Source: Cryptomeria japonica
Lineage: Eukaryota > Streptophyta > Pinopsida > Cupressales > Cupressaceae
NCBI RefSeq assembly: GCF_030272615.1
Contig: NC_081409.1
Span: 650,664,468-650,728,467, forward strand
Reading direction: 5' to 3'
DNA: 64,000 bases
Below, one piece after another: positions 1-11,701 of the stretch (the first letter of the stretch is position 1; every line of letters starts with the position of its first letter). Position numbers and translations under genes: made by a program. The notes below the pieces were generated by a model that was not told the origin of the DNA, searched no databases, and worked only from the letters and a program-made list of their open reading frames with translations.

Positions 1-1068
1 AATTTGAGAAAGTAATTGGAAACAACTCTTTTAGACTATGATGCAGAAAAAGTAAAGAATATCAAACTTGAGGATGATCTGAAGCCTGCTTAGGATATTA
101 TTCGAGGACTTCAAGAAAATTTCACCATAGAAAGGAATAAAAGAAGAGAACTTTGTGAGAAGATGTAGAATGAGGAAGATGAAAAGGAAAGTCTTAATGA
201 TCTGGTGAACCAACTGAGACAAGATAACTGTACAATGAAGAATGAGATGCAAGATATGACTATGAGATTTTGTAAAGAAATTAAAGATAGAAAGAAGAAT
301 AAAGATGATTTGGCTAGAAGACTAAATGATGCTGGAAATGAAAACACAAGACTTGGTGATGAAAATGATATGTTGAAGACAAACTTGATGCATACACAGA
401 ATGATAGAACTGAACTCATAAGACAAAAAGGAATCTTAGAGAATGAACTAACTGCTGAAAATCAACACAAGGAGAAATTCAAGAAAAGTTCAGAAGAACT
501 TGTTGACATGCTGAAAAATCAAAAACCTAATGGTGATACAAATGGCCTTGGCTTTGAAGTTGGTGAAATCTCTGGTACTGCAAACAATCATGATCATAGC
601 AAACTAGTAAGATAGCCTAATGCTTACAAATTTAATGGGAAATGCTTTAACTATAACAAGTATGGTCATTGAGAAAATCAGTGTAGATCTAGAAATTATC
701 AGAACACTAATACACCCACCGGTCAATGTTCTAAATGCAACAAAGTTTGTCATAATTTAGAAAATTACAAAATGAATGTAAGATGTTATGTTTATGGAAG
801 ATTTGGACACCTATCTAATCAATGCAGGACATATACTAACATAGGATATGGGAAAGCTATTCAGAAAAACAATGTGACTTGTTATACTTGTAACAAGATT
901 GGACATATTGCAAAATTTTGTAGAAGCAAGACCCCACCAGCAAATAACAAAGGTCCTAGTTTAAAAGATAAAGAAAAGGTTGAAGAGGTAAAGCAAGAAT
1001 TCTCAAAACAATGGATCAGAAAGTTAGATCAGAATGTTGATGGGAATACTCCTCCACCGGTAGAATAG
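1..1068 (+). pseudogene. Family A ORF1: coiled-coil, four-zinc-knuckle gag-like protein (broken)
   Basis: A single reading frame runs from the window edge to the stop at 1066-1068, interrupted by in-frame stops near 13, 91, 166, 613 and 670 but with no frameshift. The first 180 or so residues are rich in K, E, D, N and Q with heptad-like spacing, which predicts a long coiled coil. Four CCHC-type knuckles follow (about 640-940). The third and fourth read RCYVYGRFGHLSNQC and TCYTCNKIGHIAKFC; several cysteines are replaced by Y. A gag-like RNA-binding, particle-forming role is inferred from position and knuckles. No capsid-type domain of known copia or gypsy gag was recognised. Confidence 0.75.
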
Positions 1069-1410
1069 AGTAACACTCCTTCAACATGAGACTCTTCATC
1101 TAACTGAAGGAAAATCTTTTGGGGGTTTAGCAACAAACTAAAAAATATGCTATTATACCCTCGGTTGATGGTGAGAAGTTGAATTACTTCTTTACTGGTA
1201 GATGAGTTAAGTTGTGACTTAACCGACAAGCATTAAATGTGGTAGTTGGAGAAAAGAACATTATAAAGCAAGTGTTTTGGCTCCTTTTTATTCATCGAGC
1301 ATTCAAATCTTTGAGAGTGCAAAAATTCCCGAGTGAAGGCACTCTTAGTGAAGAAGAGAAGCAGTTCATCCAAGCACTCATCCCTAAGGCAGATTGAGGT
1401 ATTTATAAAC

Positions 1411-4400
1411 ATGGCATCCTCCTCTATTCCTGAATTTATAGCAAACCCTACTTTAATCGAGGTTATCAAGCACCCTAGACCCATTTTCAAACTTGTTCTC
1501 GAAATAGCTAAGAAAGATGATAACATAGGTGCATTCTCTCAAATTCCTAAAGGAGTAGTATATGCTGAAGATCCTAGAATATACATACACTATCATATAG
1601 AGGAATTAGGAGATGATGAAATTAAGAAAATGTATAGAACTATGATTTGTGATGAAAATGGAAATATCAAACCGGAACACAAGGTAGTAGAAACCCTAGG
1701 TTTTTGGATATTCTTAGCATTCCTGATTTTCCTGAAGATATGATAAGAATAGTCCTAAACAGAGTCCATAGTGAATTCTTCTAGTTGGATTCAAATGACA
1801 TAGTGATGGATCTAATCGGTGCAACATTTGACAAAAGGTCTATAAGGGTAAATGATGTGAAGGACATCAATGTCAGATTTATCAGTATGATCTTAGGCTA
1901 CAAAGCTACACATGTCAATAGGTTGAACTCAGTATCTAGCTTGTGTATTAAAAGTGCATATGACATGGTCAATGATAATGCTAGAATAGATGTGTGTGAA
2001 TGGCTCAAAGATGAATTGATAGACAATCTGAAAAAGATCAAAGGAGATAAGAAAGGAACCTTTAGATTTGGAAATTTGCTTGTATGTTTAATGTTGTACA
2101 TTACTAAACAAGTCCCTGATATTGGTAGAAAATATTTTGGCTTTGATATATCGGTAGGAAAGCAACTATTGGATCTATTAAACAATATGGGAGAAAACAG
2201 AGAGAAAAACATAAACGAACATTTTCAAGCACTGAAGGCTCGAATGAAGACAAGAATAAGACTATCATAGGAAATTGTAGATAAATATGAGAGGGAAATA
2301 TGCTTTGCAATTAAAAAGGATGAAATCTGGATGGAGGCAGTTGTCCTTAGGACAATCTGGATAACTGAAATGGGATATGAAACAGATGATAACATCATTG
2401 AAACTTATGCAAAATCCCTCCTTGAAGCACCTAAAGAGCCATCTGAGAAAGTCTTTGATAGTGTTGAAACAATAGAAAGTGGTATTCAGTCTAGGAAAAG
2501 AGTTAAGAAAGTTGAACAAATAGTAAGGAAAGGCACTAGACAAGCAAAAGCACTTAAGGAAGATGCATTGAAGCAAACTGGTATCAAAGAAAGTGAGTTG
2601 GAAGGACTTCAACCAGAAACTCATCTTTCACCAGTTGCAACTTCTTCTGAGAGTGATATGCCAGTGGTATTCAAAAGGGTAGAAAGGAAAAGAAAACCCT
2701 CACTGGTACCCTCACCCACTCCTAGAAAAACAAGACAAAAGCAATAGGTAGTGAGGCCTCTAGTTAAGTAGTTGACCCCTAAGAAGAAGAAGAAGGTAAA
2801 ACAAGATATTGCTCCACTAGATAAACTCCTTAGTGAAATAATAGAAGATGGAAAGTTGAAAAACATTAGCAAACTATACAACACACTTTCCACTGATGAC
2901 AAAGAAAGCATAGAAAATAGTGTAATCTTACACTTGGATATATACAAGAAATTTTTGATGGAAATTGTTGATGAAATACCCAATGATTTGTACAGAAGAC
3001 TTGAAGCTAGAAGGGTAGCCATTGTTGAGCTGGACAAGAAGATAAAAATTGAAAAATTACTTGTAGTGCATCCAATAAACTCACCTGATGAGATAGACAA
3101 ATTAATTAGTGAAGCTAACCAGACAGTATTTTCAACTGCTCACCGACATGTAGCACTGATGGCAGGGAGAGTGAATGAAGTAACAGAAGAAACTGCAGAC
3201 CAATGGGACATATTCTTTGTTGAAAAAGAGAAACAAGAAGAGCTACTAAGACCTAAAACCATTAGGGTATACTAAAAGGACAAGGATAAGGGGAAAGGTA
3301 AGGTAGGTGGACCTCCAAGCCTAAAGATAACTGATAACTTTCCCCCACCTCCTTCGGATACTCCATCGGTAGAAACTATAGAAAATCAACCGGCTACTGA
3401 GAGTATGAAGACTCCTCTAGAGGATACAAATTCGAGATCTGAAATTTTGTACACTATGAATATAGACACACAAGAGGTAAATGTTGTGGTTGACAGAGAA
3501 ACCACTAAGGATATAAGGAAAGATGTGGCTATTGAGCCATCAGCTGCAAATGTTGAGGTTAAGGTAAATAATACTGTAAACATAAGCACATAAAAACCTA
3601 CTCAAATAGAGCAACCGACAGAAGACACCACTGGTAAAACATTAGAAGAACCCGTAGATAAAACTAAAAAACAATTAGGAGAACCGGAAATGGACAGTGC
3701 AGAGGTACAAACTAAGAAACCAGAAGTACATATAGAGACTGCATTTGAGAAACTGATAGTTGAGAGCTCAGAGAAACCTTCTGAAACATAGATGGAGAAA
3801 CCAGAATAGAAACAGGTTGAGACACAGGTTCAGACTGAGATAGTGCCACCAGCTAAAAATAAAAAGCATAAACCTTTGCTAATAGAAATGTAAACACAAA
3901 CTGACCTACCAGAGGTTGAAACAAGCAAGGTTATCACTACAACCGGCAGCATGGATATTGTGAAAATAGTTGGGCAGACATCTGGTACTTCAATAGCAGA
4001 ATTCCAACCTACAAATGTGACAGAGGTCTTACTGGACTCAATAAAGAAAATCATAGTGTAATACACAAGCCTATAAGGCTATCAATGACACAATTCCTAT
4101 TCTCAAATTGGTAGCACCCAAGTGCATTGTGGATAACAAAGATTCTTTAGGTCAACTAGACACATTGTCTAAATTCATCACCGGAAACATTTTGACAGTT
4201 GATCAAATAAATGAAGACACATTCAAAGAAAGGATGATTAAGGAGAAAGAGAAATTCTTTGAGGAAATAGTGAAGAAGAATAAGGAACAAACATAAACCT
4301 TATTACCGGCACTAGGAGAAACAATTTTGGATTTTAAGAAAATGTATAGGGATATTTGCAAAACTGACATCTTGACATAGGACATAGATTCAAAGATCAG

Positions 4401-4770
4401 CAAAACACAAACTGAGATTAACAATATTGTTGACAATCTGATAGGCACATTAGATTCATTTTTGGAAATAAAAAAGAAAATTGCAGATCTTGAAGAGAAA
4501 ATTGAGAAGTTAGAAAAGGATAAAGAAAGAATAAAGGATAAGGCAAAGAGCTTAAAATGTAAACTCAGTCCTCAACTAGATTACCTCATTTCTTTGAGAA
4601 AAGAAATTTCTAGGGCTCTGGTTCCCAGATTGAAGACATCGGAAGAGAAAATGCACATACTCACAGGTACATTTAAGAGAACACAAGAGGTATTACAGGA
4701 CAACAAAAGATTCAACGACAGTTTAAATATGGTTTTGGCAAATATATTTCATACTGTAACCCACCAGTGA
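1411..4770 (+). pseudogene. Family A ORF2: long protein of unknown function (broken)
   Basis: The start chosen is the ATG at 1411 (MASSSIPEFIANP), which aligns with the ATG at 44165 in copy 2. The protein has an N-terminal globular part (about 350 residues, with motifs such as GAFSQIPKGVVYAEDPRIY and RFGNLLVCLMLYITKQVPD). A lysine- and proline-rich basic stretch follows (near 2690-2800), then a long acidic, low-complexity segment, and finally a coiled coil ending near 4770. Compared with copy 2, about 80 bp are missing near 1780, which shifts the frame. Stops occur near 2268, 2746, 2770, 3274 and 3592. I do not recognise the family. The phrase about a fixed GLP-like turn after an amphipathic helix in copy 2 loosely recalls the 'putative plant transposon protein' group, but that is only a lead. 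Confidence 0.65.
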
Positions 4771-4821
4771 CAAAAATCTAGGGAGGAACCACACTCCACT
4801 GACAACGAATGACAACCTTTG

Positions 4822-4842
4822 CCATTGATGTCAAAGGGGGAG
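4822..4842 (+). other. Upstream polypurine-like motif of family A copy 1
   Basis: The sequence CATTGATGTCAAAGGGGGAG lies about 155 bp upstream of the true 3' polypurine tract and nearly repeats its context. The same arrangement is present in copy 2 at 47450. It could act as a second plus-strand primer or be a relic of a duplication; sequence alone cannot tell. Confidence 0.5.
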
Positions 4843-4987
4843 TAGTGTGATGAGAAAAATGATCAGAACAAGACATCATCAGCTCAGGGGGAGCATACAT
4901 TTTTGGGCACACAGTTTTGGTTAGACAATTTTGGCAAACTCTTTTTGGACACTTTTGATTTTTCTCATGAGTGTTGCCATCAATGCC

Positions 4988-4998
4988 AAAGGGGGAGA
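4988..4998 (+). other. 3' polypurine tract (PPT) of family A copy 1
   Basis: AAAGGGGGAGA ends one base before the 3' LTR begins with TGTTGGC. This is the expected position and composition for the plus-strand primer of an LTR element. Confidence 0.85.
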
Positions 4999-4999
4999 T

Positions 5000-5800
5000 T
5001 GTTGGCAAATGCACACTCCAATGAGAAACTGTAGGTGATTGAAGGTATTGTCATTGATGGAAACCTTTCAATCATGTGATGCCGGCAGATAGACATAGGT
5101 ACTGTCACTGATAGACTCTACACTGGCATACAGTTCAACGACACCAAAAAGATTGATCATCGGCACCCTGGCCGACAAGAATTTTGTATAAATATATTTT
5201 GTAATTAATTGTAAAATATTTTGTAACCTGACATGGCGGATTGTAAAATGGCTCATACATGTATGAGATCATTATAGATCATTTAGGATATAGATAATAG
5301 ATATGCGAAGTATGAAAAGAAGGTAGCAGACCTAATATGCGAATTATTGGATAAGGGTTTATGTATATTGCAAAGCTTAAACTAGTACTGAATCTAGCAT
5401 AGTAGATGTTGATCTAAAGCAGTACAAGACATTGGATTAGTATAATCCATTTTTGTAAGTCATTGTGACTTCTTTTCTAATTGAGCAATGAGCTCTAGGC
5501 ACTTGGCCTTCCTGAATGTGCAGGCCCCTATTGTAAGCAGTAATACTATCTTATTGGCCAGTAAGTGAATATTGTGGGTCACAAATCTCACCAAGGTTTT
5601 TCCCACACTGGGTTTCCTCATTAACACATTGTGTTATGGTGTGCTTTTCATGTTGTGGTTGTTGTTCTTATTTGTTGCATTATTTCTGGTTTACCAGTAC
5701 ACAGTTTTAATATGATTTTCATGTTTTAAGTTGAGAAAATTATCTAATCGGTTAGATACTGATTCACCCCCCCCTCTTAGTATCTTTGGGAATCCTAACA
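5000..5800 (+). repeat. 3' LTR of family A copy 1
   Basis: An 801 bp LTR beginning TGTTGGC and ending CCTAACA, collinear with the two LTRs of copy 2 (800 and 791 bp). It contains a TATA-like TGTATAAATAT near 5186, a T/G-rich stretch, the phrase GGTTTTTCCCACACTGGG near 5597, and the C-run plus CTCTTAGTATC near its end, which is typical of this element group. The 5' LTR is outside the window. Confidence 0.88.
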
Positions 5801-7737
5801 GTGAAGAGATGACTAACAGTGAGTGTGCCCCAACTGGATCACATGTCTGTTTGTAGATATGTTGCACAAACAAGGAAGCCACATGAGTGCATTGCAAGAT
5901 GCAAATGACAAAGATCCACTACCATCGGTAAGTGGAGATTATCTCCTATTATGCAAAGTATGCATCATAGTTTTGTGAGATACGACATATGAGTTAAAGG
6001 AAAGTGTTTGAAGGCTCACACCAGAATCCACTGATGAAACAAAAAGATGCCTTAGGTGCATGAAATCAGAGATGTGCACCGGATCAGAAAGGGTTGTCAT
6101 GTTGTGCCACTAGGACATAAAAGGAACAGTTGAAGAAGTGATGGGTTTATCACTTTGACAAACCAATTGAGATGATGTCTAGGTTGAGGATGAAGAAGGA
6201 AAAGTTGGAACAACTGCAGACAAAGGACATTGTTGCATTGAAGATGGATTTTATTGAAGGTTGATGACATGGTGTCATCAAGGTGTTTATCGGTAATTAT
6301 GTCCACCGATAATGCGGACAAAGTGCAAATGCAGAAGAATCCCATCTGATAAAGATGTGCATAAGGTAGGTTAGTAAATGTGTTGACCGATTGAGTGTTC
6401 TACTAGAAGAGAAGCATGGTGCAAGGTTGATTGCAGACCGGTTAGGGTATAACCGACAAGCCTTGTGAACTGGTAGGTGAATCTGGTATTGTGTGTTGGT
6501 TGGTGACCAACACAAATGACCTAGCAAAGGTGGATGCCAAAAAAGAGGCCATGTGGAGGTGAAGTGGCAAGCATGCACAGGTCGGTGTGATGTGTTGGTG
6601 AGGTAGATGGTGATAGGTCGATATTTATGTCGCCTGCAAGATTCACGAGATGTGCAACAGGTTTGCCACTCGAGGTTAGATGCATAATTGAGTTCCAATA
6701 CAAACTATTTGAGTAGATCAAGGTAGATGAAGAATACCGTAAAACCATTCTTGGTGATCAATAAATAAATACGCTAACAGGTTAAAAGCAGATTGCCAAA
6801 AATAGAAGGCGTGATCAGGAAGGCATGACAATGGGGGATTGATTGATGAGTTACAGTTGATCAATCTAGGTGATGAGATTGGATGAGATCTGATTGGATT
6901 TGGTTTGCCTCGAGGTGGATGAGGAAACCCTAACTGCCTAAAATTTGAATTGGCTTTTGGCGAGAAAACTAGTTTATAAATATGGAAGCCAAAATCGATG
7001 AAGGTTGTTGTTGAATGAGAGAGTGTTGAGTTGCATGTAAGAAGAAATTAGTCCAGTTCTCAACAAGTATGAGAGAAGAGACTGAGTGAGAGGGAGAATT
7101 GGATTGAAGGGTTCAACCAGCAATAGTGAGGAACCGATAGTCATCCATTGAGTCTGAAAGAAGAGAGAACCGATAGTGACCCAAGCGACACATAAGAGTT
7201 GCAGAGGATTTTAGAGAAGGCAAGCAAAGAACCGTGAGAGTGTAGTACTGGTGGAACTGGCAAAGAAGAAGAAGATACTGAATCGGTGTAGGTACAACAA
7301 AGAGTAAGGTTGCAGCAATGGGAGGTTGAGAAGAGAATCGACAGTGAACTGGATAGAAGATTCACTAGAGAGATATGCAGAAGAGTTACAAAATTCATTT
7401 GTAATAAGACTATTACTTTTGTATTTGAATATACTCATAGTAGACCACTGAGTTGGAGCTCGGTGCAGGGGTTATAGCTCCTTGGGTCGGTGCTCCTTGG
7501 GTTGGTGCCCTAAATTAGGGGTAGGTTCTCCTTGGGTTGTTGCCCTAAACAAAGTTTCATTGTGAGACTAGATTGGAGCAGTAGACTCCAACAACATTTC
7601 TCACTGAGGTTTTTCCCATCTTGGGTTTTCCTCGTATATGGTGGTGTTATGAGATATCCCTTTCATGTGTGATTTCATTTATGTTGGTCTCTCCTCTAAC
7701 CAGTAAGTCTACTTTCTTTTAGATCTGATTACCAACA
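5801..7737 (+). repeat. LTR-like sequence J, left limit unclear
   Basis: No coding similarity was seen. The right end has LTR hallmarks: a TATA-like TTTATAAATA at 6973, the phrases GAGGTTTTTCCCATC and TGGGTTTTCCTCG near 7603-7634, and a terminal ACCAACA ending at 7737. Directly beyond it begins antisense copia pol of element B, so J appears to have inserted there and to end at 7737. No matching target duplication or clear TG start was found to the left; a start near 6260 is possible. Family A copy 1 ends at 5800 and may itself sit inside J. The first 400-500 bp could be internal sequence rather than LTR. Confidence 0.45.
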
Positions 7738-9240
7738 TACACACATGGGATAGTTAAAGGGAAAAGATTGAATACCATTGATTAAGCCCTCCTTAGTGGT
7801 ACATTGTGTCTAACATTTATCTCTAATGATATGATCTTCTAAGTGGTCCTTTCGTACATACATTTCTAGTAATTTAGGAGCTAGTTCATGTCCTTCTTTT
7901 GTGTTAGTCTCTCCCTCCTATAGATCAACTTTATTTTCTACAGTAATTGACATAATTTCTATCTCAATGTCAAGTTCAGATGCAATCTCAATCTAATTTC
8001 ATTCTTTAGGAACTTTCACATTTGCACTTTGCACAGTCTTTTACAACTTCTTATTATAACACTGGTAATCCTTTCTATTTATAAAATACCAAAAAGATTC
8101 CTTCATCTGCTCTTGCATCAAACTTGCCTCTGATCATCTTCATCTCTCTTTATGTAGCACTAGATTCCAATTTTTTTGAATTACTTAACTATAGGAGGTC
8201 TTCCATTTCAAAGTTCATAAGGTGTCTTTGTGTGGTTCACTCTAATTTGTAATTTGTTAAGAAGATAAACAACAATATGCACAACTTCTTTCCAATATAG
8301 ATTAGGCCGGTTAGCATCCTTTAACATAGTTCTAACCATCTCAACAACAATCCTATTTTTCTTTTTAACTAAACCATTCCATTGATGAGTCCTCTGAGTA
8401 GAGAAAATACCTCCTAATACCATGTTATTCACAAAAATTATTGAACTCATTTGATGTAAACACTCATCCTCTATTATATCTTAGACATTTTATTCTACCA
8501 TCTATTTAATCACAATCATTTACTTGAATACTTTAAATCTTTCTAATGCTTCAAACTTTCTCTTAAAAAAGTAACCCATGTCATTCTAGCGTATTCATCA
8601 ATAAGTAACTTAAAATACATTTCTCCTTGCCGGTCCACATAGATCTCTATGAATCAACTCCAAACACTATGAAGGAGCATATTCCTTGTTTATGAATTTC
8701 CTCTTTGTTTATTTTCCCAGCTGACATTCCTTGCACATAGTATCAACAAGTTTGATAATCTTTGGTAAATCTCTGACAACATGATCAGAGCTAATCTTTA
8801 CCATATTATCAAAGTTTTACTTTGTTCCAAACCAACATTCAACACTTTTTGCCAACAAACAACCGCCTCCATTGTTATCACTTACATAGTAAACATTGTC
8901 ATTACTCCTTGTACTTTCTACAACTAATCTTCTAGATTTTTTTTTTATGATTTCACATCCAGACCCATGAAATATAATCTTTTCTACACATCTGACTCAC
9001 ACTCAAAAGATTATGTCTTAGACATTTAACATAATAAAAATCATCTATTTTATGCTTACCATTAATAGAGATGCCTCATTTTCCATAAATAGGCGTAGCT
9101 CCTTATACTACAAAATTAACCAATCTATCATCATATCTATTGAGGTTAATTAATCTCTATCACCAATCATATGGCTTGAACATCCGGAGTCAATGATCCA
9201 CACTATTGGTTCCACTTTTTCATGTAGTGTAGTCTTCACG
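7738..9240 (-). pseudogene. Copia B protease-integrase remnant
   Basis: The protease active-site block WIIDSGCSSHMIGD is encoded near 9140-9185 on the minus strand and keeps the DSG triad. A GAG-pre-integrase region lies around 8700-8830. The integrase segment at 8208-8450 reads NGLVKKKNRIVVEM and PNLYWKEVV. In copia integrases the first motif normally holds the catalytic Glu in VERKN; here it is VKKKN, so the Glu is replaced by Lys. Downstream, degenerate sequence matches the integrase-reverse transcriptase linker and stops at the J junction. Stops and frameshifts make it non-functional. Confidence 0.8.
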
Positions 9241-9364
9241 CTTATTGGTTTCTCTTTGTTGTTTACATCTTCAAAACTTCTAGACCACTCATCATTCTTT
9301 TTATTCTATAGCACAAGAACAAAGATTCGTCATTTGAGTTATTGTCATCTTCTTCTTCAAAGGA

Positions 9365-10288
9365 TTAGGCATTTGTTGAATAAAAAATGTTGTTTTTCTT
9401 ATCCATGTCATCTCTTCTCATATCTTTGTTATTCCCTATGTAGTTTTCCTTTCCTTTGTTATCATCATTAGGTCTTCCACCATAATATTCTTTATAAATA
9501 CATCTAGAAGCATAATGACCAATTCTTCCATATTTAAAAATTTTTAGGGGTAACTTACCTTTGTACTTCCTAGTTCCTTTCTTCGATCTTCTCACAAATT
9601 TTTCTTCAATCTCATCCATGTCTTCATTTTCTTTTGGCTTCTTTGTAACTTTTAATGTTGCTTCCTTCCTTTCCTTTTTGATTTTATCCAATTCAACAAT
9701 CTCAAAGGAAAAGTGTGAACCAAGGAGTTGATCCATAATGTACTCATTCATGTCATGACTTTCCTCAATTGCATACTTCTTAAGTTTATAGCTTTTAGGC
9801 AATGTTTCCATTATCTTCCATCCAACTTCACTTTTTTATAGTGTGGCATCAATACTTCTAGGAGCCTTTACAATTTCATTCACTCAATAAATATATCGTT
9901 CAAAGTTTTGATCATCAGACTTTATTACATTCTCAAAATTGTACTTTAGATTTGTAATATTGACTTGCTTTGTCTTTTCATCACCTTCAAATACACTCTT
10001 CAACTTTTCCCAAATTTCTTTAGCCGACTTTGCACATGTAACTTTCCTAAATACTACATCATTCAAACAAGTGATAATTACAAAAATAGCATTTTTATTA
10101 TTCTCATGTGCTTTGATTAAATCCGGTTGTAGGACCATTTTAAGGACCAACATAACCCTTCTTTATGCTTTCCCATATTACAATTGGCATAGTTACTAAA
10201 CGATATTCCATCCTTTCTCTCTAATAAGCATAATTTGTGTTATCAAATTTTAGAGCCTTGAAGGTGTAATCATGTGCCTCTTGGACAT
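9365..10288 (-). pseudogene. Copia B gag remnant (UBN2-type)
   Basis: The segment at 9884-10153 (minus) carries the typical copia gag pattern, with KSAKEIWEKLKSVFEGDEK. The segment at 9365-9811 holds the C-terminal part with a degenerate zinc knuckle, IFKYGRIGHYASRC, in which both first cysteines are lost. The N-terminal codons lie beyond solo LTR K at 11641-11680. When one copy of the flanking ACAT(T) is counted, the gag frame continues across the insertion, which supports K as a later insertion. Confidence 0.8.
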
Positions 10289-11635
10289 TGTTGCTGCTAG
10301 GATATGTTATCGTCCTTGATGTCAACATATTCATACGATTTATTGCTCTGGTGGTTGCAGATTGGTTTATTGGGATCATGGTTTGGTATATGGAGTATTT
10401 ATAGTATCATTATATCTTTATGTATTGGTTTTAGTGATCCAGAAGCTTAATTGATCATATCATATGATCCGGTTTACAGTTTCATTTTTCTGATCAGTAC
10501 TTTGCAGAGTTTGGTATTTCCTCTGGTATATTCCGGTGTGATTAGATCTCATGCTGCAATTTTGGAAAAATGTTTTGGGTGTTCATGTGTATCTACATTT
10601 TAGTTGGTTCGTGATTTGGTGCTTCACAAGATATCTTTCTAATCCAAGTTGCTATTTTTTGAGTGTTTTTGAGTTTCAGGTGTTGATCGATGAAGATTTG
10701 ATAAGTGGTGTTGGTGCAACTATTGCGGATGGTTCTAATGTGCTCGTTGGTGTTTTCTGATTGTGTTCTATTTGTTTTTGTGGTCCATGTTGATTTTTTA
10801 GCGCATTCTTGGTGCTTTGGTTGATCTGATGTTATTCTTCATGTTATACGGTATTCTTGGTGTTGTAGCGTGTTGCCATTGATCTTGGTGAGATTTAAGG
10901 TGGTAATACGTGTTTGGAGATTTGGTTTAGGTCCATGTTATGTCATGTATATCATTATATTGGTTCGATGGTCAATCTTTGTATTGCGTGATATAATTTT
11001 ATAATTGTGAGATGAGGGTTTAGCTGACCTTGTTGCCAAGGTTGATGATCGGTATATATAGATGATTTAGTCATGTAATTTGAGTGTTGATGTAGTGTCT
11101 ACATTATCAGAGAATGGTAAAGATACGAACAAGTGAATATATCCTTTGGCATTGTGATTGAGCAAAGATTCAAGTGTTGTAGAGAAGACAAATATGCTTA
11201 ATCAGAATTGTCATCGGGCATTTTCAGATGCTATTCTTTTAATTTATTTCATTCCAGATTGTTGTCCAAATATTTTGTAAGTCAATGAGACTTCCTTGTA
11301 AGGTAGTGAACCTTACTTGAGGGTTTTAGCCTTTCGAGTTATTATATCTTGAGCAGTGAGATCTGGGCAGTGAGTCTGAATGCATGTGCATTCCCCATTG
11401 TAATATTTATACATACTGCTACAGAGTATGATCTTATTGTGGGTAGGTTCCCATCATGTTTTTTTTGCTTAACCAGGTTTTCCATGTCAAAATATTAGTG
11501 TTGTGTGTTATGCTATCAATTTTCTTATCTTTGTTGTTACTGCAGTTTATTAGATTTGCATTTGAGGTTAAGTTTGATAATCCAATGAAAACTGATTCAG
11601 CCCCCCCTCTCAGTTTTCCTTCATTATCGTTGCCA
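10289..11635 (+). repeat. Solo LTR K inside copia B gag
   Basis: A roughly 1.35 kb LTR begins TGTTGCTG and ends GTTGCCA. The shared ACATT at 10285-10289 and 11636-11640 implies a 4-5 bp target duplication, with the exact first base ambiguous by one. It has a TATA-like GGTATATATAG near 11050 and a U5-like end with ACTGATTCAG, a C-run and CTCAGTTTTCC. The general design resembles the LTRs of elements C, G and H, but the sequence has diverged. No internal region is present, so it is a solo LTR left by LTR-LTR recombination. Confidence 0.72.
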
Positions 11636-11687
11636 ACATTGCCATCCCAAATCTTCTTCAAGTGGTTATGCTTCTAAGAGAAACCTT

Positions 11688-11699
11688 GCTTTGATACCA
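11688..11699 (-). other. Copia B primer-binding site (tRNA-iMet type)
   Basis: On the minus strand this reads TGGTATCAAAGC, one base off the common plant initiator tRNA-Met primer-binding sequence. It lies two bases inside the LTR end. Confidence 0.85.
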
Positions 11700-11701
11700 A
11701 T

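Larger units (their letters stand above)
1..5800 (+). mobile_element. Family A LTR retrotransposon, copy 1 (left end outside window)
   Basis: This is the 3' nine-tenths of a non-autonomous LTR retrotransposon. The window opens inside ORF1, a little after the position matching the ORF1 start of the complete copy at 41869-48405. Order: ORF1 (coiled coil and zinc knuckles), ORF2 (unrecognised), two polypurine motifs, 3' LTR. No protease, integrase, reverse transcriptase or RNase H motif is seen in any frame. Both ORFs carry several in-frame stops, and ORF2 has a deletion near 1780, so this copy is dead. The base after the LTR starts GTGAA, the presumed target-site duplication, but its partner lies outside the window. 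Confidence 0.85.

Noticed and set aside
772-1068. Cellular CNBP-type zinc-knuckle gene
   Set aside because: The knuckles are the end of ORF1 of an LTR element that is repeated at 42740-43860 with LTRs and target duplications.
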